Below are positions 7,776 through 14,470 of a DNA stretch of 64,000 nucleotides, one piece after another; positions within the stretch are counted from its first letter, which is position 1; every line of letters begins with the position of its first letter. Source of the stretch: Clostridia bacterium (GTDB lineage Bacteria; Bacillota; Clostridia; Oscillospirales; Acutalibacteraceae). The stretch spans positions 58,605 through 122,604 of the forward strand of contig JAGAQV010000016.1 of NCBI GenBank assembly GCA_017622555.1. The letters are read 5' to 3'. The notes under the pieces are model-generated. The model searched no databases, had not been told where the DNA came from, and saw only the letters and a list, made by a program, of their open reading frames with translations. The position numbers and the translations under genes are program-made.

Positions 7776-8222
7776 GTGCAGGAAAGATTTGAAACCTTTA
7801 CTGTGCTTATTAACCGAATAAGCCGCAACATTCGCAAAATTAAAAATCAGGAAATGGCGGAATATAATTTAAGAAGTGTGCACATTTCTTGTCTTTATTA
7901 TCTCTACACGGTTGACGGCCTTACCGCAACGGACCTTTGTGAACGTTGTGAGGAGGACAAGGCAACTATATCCCGTGCGCTCGATTTTTTAGAGCAAAAT
8001 AACTTTTTAACCTGTGAGGCTAAATATGCCAAAAGGTATAGAAGTCCCCTTGTGCTTACCGAAAAGGGAATTGACGTTGGCAGAAAAATTGCCGAAAAGA
8101 TTGACTGTGTGCTTGATGAAGTAAGTGAAGGCCTTACCGATGATGAGCGGGTAGATTTTTATCGCAGCTTAACAATTATAAGTGAGGCTCTTGAAAGCGT
8201 TTGTAAAAAATACGGCAAATAA
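7776..8222 (+). CDS. MarR family transcriptional regulator
   Basis: The protein has 148 residues and starts at GTG 7776 behind the G-rich site AGGGGGGG at 7761-7768. It has the winged-helix pattern of MarR: a recognition region LTATDLCERCEEDKATISRALDFLEQ at about 45-70, then the wing with YRSPLVLTEKG, flanked by dimerisation helices. It probably represses its own promoter through the 28-bp palindrome. The palindrome's centre (TTGACATTTCAA) is similar to sites of FabT-type MarR repressors of lipid synthesis. The partner gene degV, 17 bases downstream, encodes a fatty-acid-binding protein, so a lipid-related regulon is a reasonable inference. Confidence 0.88.
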   Translation: MQERFETFTVLINRISRNIRKIKNQEMAEYNLRSVHISCLYYLYTVDGLTATDLCERCEEDKATISRALDFLEQNNFLTCEAKYAKRYRSPLVLTEKGIDVGRKIAEKIDCVLDEVSEGLTDDERVDFYRSLTIISEALESVCKKYGK

Positions 8223-8239
8223 ATTATGGGAAGTGTTAT

Positions 8240-9073
8240 ATGAAAACACGTATTATTGTGGATTCTACGTCTGATCTGGCGCCTGAAATTAAAGGTCGCG
8301 TAAGCGTTGTGCCATTAACGGTCAGCTTTGGTGAGCAGGAATACATTGACGGTGTAACTATTGACCACAAAGCGTTTTATGAAAAGCTTATTAAAAGTAA
8401 CATTCACCCTACAACAAGTCAGGCTACTCCTGCTGCTTTTATTAAGGAATATGAAAAAGTCGGTGATGAAGGCGCAGTAGTAATTACAATTTCGTCCAAG
8501 CTTTCGGGCACATATCAAAGTGCGGTGATAGCCGCAAATGATTACGAAAATATTTATGTTGTGGATAGCGGCAGTGTGGCTATCGGTGGCGGAATTTTAG
8601 TTGAGCTTGCATTAAAGCTTAGTGATGATGGGCTTTCCGCCCAAGAAATTGCAAACCGTCTTAATAAAGAAAAGGAAAAAATTGTAATTGTTGCTTTGGT
8701 GGACACCCTTGAATATTTAAAGCGTGGAGGTCGAATTTCTAAAACGGTTGCTTTTGCGGGTGCGGTGCTTAATATCAAGCCTGTTTTGGCGGTAATTGAT
8801 GGCGAAATTGAAATGCTTGGCAAGGCGCGCGGCTCTAAAATGGGTAATAACCTGCTTGCAGAGGAAATTGAAAAGGTTGGCGGTGTTGATTTTTCAAGAC
8901 CCGTTTTGCTTGGATATACAGGGCTTTCTGATCAGCTGTTGCTTAAATATATTGAGGACAGTAGGCACATTTGGGACAAGGGGATTGAAAATATTCGTTA
9001 TACAACTGTTGGCAGTGTAATTGGCGCGCATGCAGGCCCCGGCGCCATTGCAGTGGCATTTTTCAGAAAATAA
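8240..9073 (+). CDS. DegV family fatty acid-binding protein (FakB-like)
   Basis: The protein has 277 residues. DegV hallmarks are the opening IIVDSTSDLAP, HPTTSQATPAAF, ISSKLSGTYQSA, VVDSGSVAIGGG, LEYLKRGGRIS and the C-terminal HAGPGAIAVAFF. DegV/FakB proteins hold a fatty acid while the kinase FakA phosphorylates it, feeding exogenous acids into phospholipid synthesis. No fakA gene is in the window. The gene is co-transcribed with the MarR gene and ends in a terminator, with two acyltransferase genes converging on it from the right. Confidence 0.92.
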   Translation: MKTRIIVDSTSDLAPEIKGRVSVVPLTVSFGEQEYIDGVTIDHKAFYEKLIKSNIHPTTSQATPAAFIKEYEKVGDEGAVVITISSKLSGTYQSAVIAANDYENIYVVDSGSVAIGGGILVELALKLSDDGLSAQEIANRLNKEKEKIVIVALVDTLEYLKRGGRISKTVAFAGAVLNIKPVLAVIDGEIEMLGKARGSKMGNNLLAEEIEKVGGVDFSRPVLLGYTGLSDQLLLKYIEDSRHIWDKGIENIRYTTVGSVIGAHAGPGAIAVAFFRK

Positions 9074-9107
9074 AAAAGCGTATCACCGATACGCTTTTAT
9101 TTTTTTA
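9072..9107. terminator. Bidirectional terminator
   Basis: AAAAGCGTATC (9074-9084) and GATACGCTTTT (9088-9098) pair perfectly around ACC. The hairpin sits between convergent degV and the PlsC-like gene and overlaps the stop of the latter. Confidence 0.85.
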
Positions 9108-9852
9108 TATACCGAATATAATTTACATTACTGTTTTTACTACGTTGCTTCATTGTTTCATAAACACTGCTGTGAAGCGACGCAATTTTTTCTTTTTGGG
9201 TGCTACCGTTTGGGTAAAACGGTCCGTCAAGAAAAACCTCCATAACAGGTTTTTGGAAAATTTTTGACTTTTTATAGGTTACTGTCATTGCAAAGGCAGG
9301 CTTATTAAATTTTATTGGGAATTTAAATGAAGTATCGGGAAAGGGGCGGATATCGGTATAATATTCCCACACGTGTGCTTCGGGATAAATAACTATTGGG
9401 TGGTTTTTGTTAAGGCGGAATTCAATGGCCCGATTCAGCTGTTTTATACCGCCAAGGGTATTAACAATTGGAAGTGCGCCCAAAAAGGTTAATATTTTAC
9501 CAATAAAGGGAATACCGTAATTTGCTGTGCTTACAACGGTGTAAATTCTTTTTGGCAACACACAAAGGGCGGGAATGAATACGTCGCCTACAGGCTGCGT
9601 ATGGTTGCCGTAAATAAAAAATCCGCCTTTTACACCTTTTAAATTTTCTTTACCCTTTACCTTTAAGTGCAAAAAGCATTTGCAATAAAGTCCGCCGAAA
9701 ATTACTGCAAGTGTGTAAATTATGACCGATAAAATTTTGGAAATAATATCAGTTTTAACCCATTTGTAGCTGTTGGGCAATTCATAATTTTGGTTGGCGG
9801 TTTGCTCAAAGTCGTCAGTAAAGCTGTCGTAATATCTAACTTTTACGCTCAT
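9097..9852 (-). CDS. PlsC-like acyltransferase (second of the pair)
   Basis: The protein has 251 residues. A membrane segment near 38-60 is followed by the glycerolipid acyltransferase motifs: motif I as GNHTQPVGD (a NHxxxxxD-type site, with Gln-Pro in place of small residues) and motif III-like VIYPEAHVWEYY. It belongs to the 1-acylglycerol-phosphate acyltransferase fold. It overlaps the preceding acyltransferase gene by 4 bases (ATGA-type coupling) and is last in a four-gene operon with two GT8 glycosyltransferases. That context suggests acylation of a glycolipid or glycan rather than bulk phosphatidate synthesis. This is an inference. Confidence 0.85.
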   Translation of the reverse strand: MSVKVRYYDSFTDDFEQTANQNYELPNSYKWVKTDIISKILSVIIYTLAVIFGGLYCKCFLHLKVKGKENLKGVKGGFFIYGNHTQPVGDVFIPALCVLPKRIYTVVSTANYGIPFIGKILTFLGALPIVNTLGGIKQLNRAIEFRLNKNHPIVIYPEAHVWEYYTDIRPFPDTSFKFPIKFNKPAFAMTVTYKKSKIFQKPVMEVFLDGPFYPNGSTQKEKIASLHSSVYETMKQRSKNSNVNYIRYIKK

Positions 9853-10712
9853 AGTTCACCCTTCCAGCCTGCAATGTCGGAATTTTCAAACTTATAGTCA
9901 AGCGCCTTTCCGTAAACGGCCTCATAGCAAGCCTTTTTTAAGGAATAATCCAAAACACCAAGTGCTTCGGTGTTTTCTTTAACGGTTTTTTTAGGGTCGG
10001 GGTATAAGACGTCCAAAACGTGTAGCACATATTTCACCTTTTTAAATTCGGGTGTGTCATCCTCAGACAAATCCACCATTTCAACAAAGCAGGAAATAAT
10101 GGGTATATTTAGCTTTGCGGCATAAAAATATGCGCCGTTTTTGGGTGGGCGAGGCTTGCGATAGTTAAACCACATTTCTTGTTCGGGATAAAGCAAGATA
10201 GCGTGTTTTTTATCCACAAGTCTTTCCTTTAAAACTGAAAGAAAATCACGCGCCAAGTAACGAGGGTCCTGTGAAATAGGAATGGTGTCGGCATAATTCA
10301 TTAAAAAACCAATAATTCCCGTCATTGCAAAGTTAGAGGTTTGGCTTATAATTCCCAAATTTTTTCTTTTAAGCTTGTTTGTGAGGTGGCGTATAACCGT
10401 ATTTTCAAGGGGGCTGAAGTGGTTGCTTGTAATAAGCACACCGCCAATGTCCTTCGGTATTTTTTCTATACCTTTAATCTCGGTGTTCTTATTTATTATT
10501 TTGGTGGCGATTTTAGCCATTAAAACACCAAGTGCGGTTTTAAACTTAAAGGTAAAGTTGCCACGGTTTTCAATATATTCGTGGGTTATTGCTTTGCTTT
10601 GTTCATTTGTTAAAACGGGGTCGTTAAGCTCAACCTTATTATGAAACTGACCGCTTTCGGCAAAGGCTTTTATATTTTCAATAACATCTTTTCTGTTATC
10701 ACCAATAATCAT
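9849..10712 (-). CDS. PlsC-like acyltransferase (first of the pair)
   Basis: The protein has 287 residues. After about 65 polar residues come TSNHFSPLENTVI (motif I; the NHxxxxxD aspartate is replaced by Asn or shifted), IPISQDPR and ILLYPEQEMWFNYRKPRPP (motif III-like). C-terminal residues from about 230 are charged. The organisation matches the downstream paralogue at 9097 but similarity looks distant, so the two are not a recent duplication. It overlaps the upstream GT8 gene by 4 bases. Likely substrates are acyl donors and a glycosylated acceptor made by the GT8 enzymes, but this is unproven. Confidence 0.85.
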   Translation of the reverse strand: MIIGDNRKDVIENIKAFAESGQFHNKVELNDPVLTNEQSKAITHEYIENRGNFTFKFKTALGVLMAKIATKIINKNTEIKGIEKIPKDIGGVLITSNHFSPLENTVIRHLTNKLKRKNLGIISQTSNFAMTGIIGFLMNYADTIPISQDPRYLARDFLSVLKERLVDKKHAILLYPEQEMWFNYRKPRPPKNGAYFYAAKLNIPIISCFVEMVDLSEDDTPEFKKVKYVLHVLDVLYPDPKKTVKENTEALGVLDYSLKKACYEAVYGKALDYKFENSDIAGWKGEL

Positions 10713-11662
10713 AATCGAATTTTTACTCCATTTTCGTGCATTTTTTTAAAGGTAATTTCATTTTTTGGAATTTCGCTGCCACGGTTAACAAGCAGCTGAA
10801 GACAGTCAGAGTCGGCCTTTTTCTTATCGGCTGAATAATCCGCCTTGTAGGCTTTTATTTCGTTTATGTAACCGCTGTCAGCGGCGTATTTCCAAAATTC
10901 ATCGGCATACTGCACATCGTCATAGCACCAGGGCTTTGAAAAAAGGTTGTAGTGAATAATGTGTGTGTTTGAAAGCGGGGGATTTGCATCGTTGGGCATT
11001 GTGTCCCAAGACTTGTCAAGATAATATATTTTGCCGTTGCACATGGCGTTTATATAATCTTGGTCAGGTGCAATGCTGTCAAAATGATATGTGTTTAAAA
11101 GGTTTAAAAAATGTCCCTCAAAATCACATTCACGCATTTTTTTAAGGTTCATAAGCAGTACGCCTGAATTTATGTATTCTTCCTTTTTAACCCCAACTGC
11201 ATTTTCGGTATAGGCCACAAGCGGCGGAATGTCCGCAATAGATAAATCGTTGCAGGCACCAATTAAATTATCGCCTATATCGGTATCAAAAAGCTTGGCA
11301 ATATCGTCGGTAAAAACTACGTCGCTGTCAATGTAAATGCCCTTGTCATACTGTGGGAACATTGCGGGAATAAAAAGGCGGAAGTATATTGTAAGGGTAA
11401 AGTAATCACAGCGAAGACGGTTGCTCATTCTGTCATCCAAGGCTTCAAAGTTGGCTTTCATAGGTGTAAGCTCAATTTTAAAATTATCGCTTTCAAGTGC
11501 TTGTAATTTTTTTGTGTTAGCTTCATTTAAGCCTTGATGCAAAACAATTGCACGGTACTGTCTTTTGGGGCTTGCATTTTTTATTGCCGAATTAAGTGCT
11601 ACCGCTAAAAACGGTGCATAGCCATCATCAATTGTGAAAAAAAGCGGAATTTCCTTTTGCAT
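10709..11662 (-). CDS. Family 8 glycosyltransferase (second)
   Basis: The protein has 317 residues. GT8 signatures: FFTIDDGYAPFLAVALNSA at the N-terminus (nucleotide-sugar site), GIYIDSDVVFTDDI containing the DxD metal site, the YINSGVLLMNLKKMRE segment and PDQDYINAMC. These are retaining transferases using UDP-glucose or UDP-galactose, as in cell-surface glycan or glycolipid synthesis. It starts 1 base after the stop of the upstream GT8 gene and overlaps the next gene, so four genes are tightly coupled. Confidence 0.92.
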   Translation of the reverse strand: MQKEIPLFFTIDDGYAPFLAVALNSAIKNASPKRQYRAIVLHQGLNEANTKKLQALESDNFKIELTPMKANFEALDDRMSNRLRCDYFTLTIYFRLFIPAMFPQYDKGIYIDSDVVFTDDIAKLFDTDIGDNLIGACNDLSIADIPPLVAYTENAVGVKKEEYINSGVLLMNLKKMRECDFEGHFLNLLNTYHFDSIAPDQDYINAMCNGKIYYLDKSWDTMPNDANPPLSNTHIIHYNLFSKPWCYDDVQYADEFWKYAADSGYINEIKAYKADYSADKKKADSDCLQLLVNRGSEIPKNEITFKKMHENGVKIRL

Positions 11663-11663
11663 T

Positions 11664-12458
11664 TTATTTACTCCTTTGGTATTCGTTTATAATGTCGTCA
11701 AATTCAAAAATATGAAGCCTTGTGTGAAGCGCTTCGGTGTTCCACGGCTTTACTGTAACTGTGTGAATATAGGGGAAGAATTTAAAAAATGTGGTAAAGT
11801 GTTTAAAAACCGTATCGGCTTTAATTTTGCCCTGTTCGTTATATTTTTTTAGTATCTTTCGCTTTATTGCCAATTTATTTAAAGCCGACTGGTCGGGCAT
11901 AAACATTTTTTTATCCCGGCACATATCACGGCATTTTTGAAATAAACCGCTTTTGCGTATGTTTTCCATATTCATAAGCAGTACGCCCGAATTTAAATAA
12001 TCGTGCTTTAAAATGTTGCCAAAAAACCATTTGCCGTATCTGTCTGGCACACCTGCAATTTCAATATCTTGTATATCGGTGTTATATAAATCAGAAAAGT
12101 TATTTTTGCACAAAACGTCGGTGTCAAGGTATAAAATACGTTCTGGAATTTGGGGTACGGTGTCTGCAAAAAGCCTTAGCATACAAAAGGGGGTAAAGCG
12201 CGTGCCCATATTAGCATGCGGCAGGTAACCGTTAAAGCTTTCGGTTATATCAATTAAAAAAACTCTATTGTTTTGGTTTTTTGCTTTAATGACGGTTTCA
12301 AGCTTGTTGGCAAATTCTTTTTTTATACTGTGGTGGTTTTCAATATCGGCTGTAAGTATGTAAAAGGTTAAGTCTTCGTTTGTGTTTTTGCAAATTGAAA
12401 GGGTCGACAAAAATATGCCGTCGCACACATTTTTGTCACCGCAAAAAAGTATATTCAA
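11664..12458 (-). CDS. Family 8 glycosyltransferase (first)
   Basis: The protein has 264 residues. It opens with MNILFCGDKNVCDGIFLSTL, the GT8 start with Asn/Asp variation. It has ILYLDTDVLCKNNFSDLYN (DxD), HDYLNSGVLLMNMENIRK and MPDQSALNKLA, followed by a C-terminal HFTTFFKFFPY / VKPWN segment typical of the family. It is the promoter-proximal gene of the GT8-GT8-PlsC-PlsC operon. The 172-base upstream gap contains several GTAGAA/TTCTAC half-sites and the terminator of the XRE regulator gene. Confidence 0.92.
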   Translation of the reverse strand: MNILFCGDKNVCDGIFLSTLSICKNTNEDLTFYILTADIENHHSIKKEFANKLETVIKAKNQNNRVFLIDITESFNGYLPHANMGTRFTPFCMLRLFADTVPQIPERILYLDTDVLCKNNFSDLYNTDIQDIEIAGVPDRYGKWFFGNILKHDYLNSGVLLMNMENIRKSGLFQKCRDMCRDKKMFMPDQSALNKLAIKRKILKKYNEQGKIKADTVFKHFTTFFKFFPYIHTVTVKPWNTEALHTRLHIFEFDDIINEYQRSK

Positions 12459-12520
12459 AGCATTTTCACCTCACTAAAAGCATTGTAGTTTTATATTTTT
12501 TAAAAATAAACCCATATACA

Positions 12521-12591
12521 GTAGAAAGTTGTCTATTAATTAAGCCTTGATTTGTAGAATAATTCTACGGTCAATTCTACGATTTGTAGAA
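12521..12591 (-). promoter_or_regulatory. Clustered GTAGAA/TTCTAC half-sites (candidate operators)
   Basis: The hexamer GTAGAA or its complement occurs at 12521, 12554, 12563, 12575 and 12586. The sites at 12554-12568 form a perfect palindrome GTAGAAT-A-ATTCTAC, and 12575-12591 form TTCTAC-GATTT-GTAGAA. The cluster lies upstream of the GT8/acyltransferase operon and downstream of the XRE terminator. The binding protein is unknown, and the adjacent XRE protein is the obvious candidate. Confidence 0.55.
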
Positions 12592-12628
12592 ATAAAAAAC
12601 ACCCTGCTTTTTAGCAGGGTGTTATCAC
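12592..12628 (-). terminator. Terminator of the XRE regulator gene
   Basis: ACACCCTGC (12599-12607) pairs with GCAGGGTGT (12614-12622). On the minus strand it is followed by TTTTTT, immediately after the stop at 12631. Confidence 0.85.
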
Positions 12629-12630
12629 TA

Positions 12631-13233
12631 TTATTTTAATTTTGGCTTTTTAATAAACGACCAAAGAATAATTACAATTTGTCCCGCAATGCCCAAAAGG
12701 AAAATAAGCGAAACGTTAAGACCAAAATGCAAAAAGGTTATATGTATGGCTGATAGTACCGACCATATAAGTGCTGATATAATAAGATAATTTCGGCGAG
12801 GGTTAAACCAAATGGAATTAAAAATCAAACGAATTATTAAAACAATGGGCAGCGCATATACAAAATAGAGCCACTGGAACGTTGCTTGGTTTGTGATGAG
12901 CGACGTAATTATAAAAGCAAAAATTGCAACAAACCATACAACACTTTCGGATATATAACAAATAACCTTGCGGTTATATTTAACTTCCTTTTGCTTGTGC
13001 TCTTTAACGGTTTCATCGATGTTTTCGCTTCTTACTAAATAATCAAGCGAAACACCGAACAGGTCTGCTAATTGTACTAACACCGAAATGTCGGGTGAGG
13101 ATTCCGCCCGTTCCCATTTAGAAATGGTCTTATCCGAATAGTTTATTTTTTCGGCAAGCTCCATTTGGGTCATATTATTAAGCAGTCGTAATTCGGTTAT
13201 GTTTTTTGCAACAATATGTTTAATGTCGTCCAC
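12631..13233 (-). CDS. Membrane-bound XRE-family regulator
   Basis: The protein has 200 residues. Residues 8-62 are a Cro/C1-type helix-turn-helix (LRLLNNMTQMELAEKINYSD, then KTISKWERAESSPDISVL). A charged linker is followed by four membrane helices (about 90-112, 117-137, 147-168, 173-195), so the DNA-binding domain is tethered to the membrane. Such proteins can couple membrane signals to transcription. The GT8/acyltransferase operon follows on the same strand behind a terminator and a field of palindromic sites, so it is a plausible target. Confidence 0.88.
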   Translation of the reverse strand: MDDIKHIVAKNITELRLLNNMTQMELAEKINYSDKTISKWERAESSPDISVLVQLADLFGVSLDYLVRSENIDETVKEHKQKEVKYNRKVICYISESVVWFVAIFAFIITSLITNQATFQWLYFVYALPIVLIIRLIFNSIWFNPRRNYLIISALIWSVLSAIHITFLHFGLNVSLIFLLGIAGQIVIILWSFIKKPKLK

Positions 13234-13265
13234 AGGGTCCCCTCCTTACATAAGAAATTACCTAT

Positions 13266-13294
13266 ATTATACAACTTTTAAATTTGTTTTGCAA
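13266..13294 (-). promoter_or_regulatory. Promoter of the XRE gene
   Basis: On the minus strand TTGCAA (13289-13294), a 17-base spacer and TATAAT (13266-13271), about 33 bases upstream of the start codon. Confidence 0.75.
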
Positions 13295-13352
13295 GTTGCT
13301 GTAAATATTAAAAAATTGAAAATGTGTCAAAATGAAAGTAAAAAATTATATC

Positions 13353-13381
13353 TTGACATATGCGTATGGTTATGCTAATAT
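13353..13381 (+). promoter_or_regulatory. Promoter of the TRAP transporter operon
   Basis: TTGACA (13353-13358), a 17-base spacer and TAATAT (13376-13381), with TATGC before the -10. The ribosome site AGGAGG at 13400 follows closely. Confidence 0.75.
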
Positions 13382-13413
13382 AATTGTATACATATATACA
13401 GGAGGCAAAAACA

Positions 13414-14400
13414 ATGAAAAAGTTTTTAATCGCTTTACTTTCAATTTTAATGGTTTTAACCATGGTTGCTTGCGGCGGTAATACCGATAACGGCGGCAAT
13501 AAAGGCGCAACCAAAATGACAATGGGTACAGGTGGTACTCAGGGTACATATTTCGCTTATGGTAATGTTCTTTCACAGTATATTAAGGACAAAACTAACA
13601 TTTCTGTTACTGCTGTTTCATCAGACGGTTCAAAAGCAAACATTCAAAGCATTGACGTTGGTGACTATCAGTTAGGTACAGTTCAGTCTGACGTTATGGC
13701 TTACGCTTGGGACGGTGTTCGTTCATTTAAGGACGAAGGCAAAATTACAACCTTCCGCACAATCGCAGGTCTTTATGCAGAAGCGGTTCAACTTGTTACT
13801 ACCGACCCTAACATCAAGTCAGTTAAGGACTTAAAGGGTAAGAAGGTTTCTATCGGCGCTCCCGCTTCGGGCGTTTACTTCAATGCTGTCGACGTTTTAG
13901 AAGCAGCAGGCCTTACCGAAAAGGATATTCAGGCACAATACCAAGACTTCGGTCAAAGCGCTGATGCTCTTAAGGACGGCAAAATTGATGCTGCATTCAT
14001 CGTTGCAGGTGCTCCTACACCCGCTATTGACGAGCTTTGCATGACTAATAAGAACGCTCGCCTTGTTCCTATTGACGGCGATATTGCTAAAGCACTTATG
14101 GAAAAGAACAAGTTCTATTCAGTTTATGAAGTTCCTGCAAATTCTTATAAGAATCAGGATAAGGCTGTTCTTACCGTTACCGTTAAGGCAACTCTTATCG
14201 TAAGCGCTGACGCTTCAGAAGATGACGTTTACAACTTAACAAAAACACTCTTTGATAATATTGAAGATATCAAGGTTAAGCACGCTAAGGGCGCCGAGCT
14301 TTCACTTGAAAACGCTACCGACGGTCTTACAGTTGTTCCCTTCCATGCAGGTGCTGCAAAGTACTTTAAGGAAAAGGGTATTGACGTGGCAACTAAATAA
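13414..14400 (+). CDS. TAXI-family TRAP transporter solute-binding lipoprotein
   Basis: The protein has 328 residues. The lipoprotein signal ends in a lipobox: hydrophobic run then TMVAC, Cys lipidated. The mature protein begins with the TAXI signature MTMGTGGTQGTYFAYG, followed by VQSDVMAYAWDG, IAGLYAEAVQLV and SIGAPASGVYFNAVDVLEAAG. TAXI receptors capture dicarboxylates, amino acids or similar anions for a sodium-driven permease. The ATG at 13414 sits 8 bases after AGGAGG (13400-13405). The permease gene follows after a hairpin, giving one operon. The substrate cannot be inferred from the neighbours. Confidence 0.93.
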   Translation: MKKFLIALLSILMVLTMVACGGNTDNGGNKGATKMTMGTGGTQGTYFAYGNVLSQYIKDKTNISVTAVSSDGSKANIQSIDVGDYQLGTVQSDVMAYAWDGVRSFKDEGKITTFRTIAGLYAEAVQLVTTDPNIKSVKDLKGKKVSIGAPASGVYFNAVDVLEAAGLTEKDIQAQYQDFGQSADALKDGKIDAAFIVAGAPTPAIDELCMTNKNARLVPIDGDIAKALMEKNKFYSVYEVPANSYKNQDKAVLTVTVKATLIVSADASEDDVYNLTKTLFDNIEDIKVKHAKGAELSLENATDGLTVVPFHAGAAKYFKEKGIDVATK

Positions 14401-14427
14401 TTAACTAAACGTTGATTAAAAAACCTG

Positions 14428-14458
14428 ATAGCTGCGGCTTTGCAGTCGCAGCTATTTT
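14428..14458 (+). terminator. Intercistronic hairpin in the TRAP operon
   Basis: ATAGCTGCG (14428-14436) pairs perfectly with CGCAGCTAT (14447-14455), then TTTTAG. The short T tract suggests partial termination or 3'-end protection, so more receptor than permease could be made from one promoter. Confidence 0.6.
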
Positions 14459-14470
14459 AGTGCGTTTATA

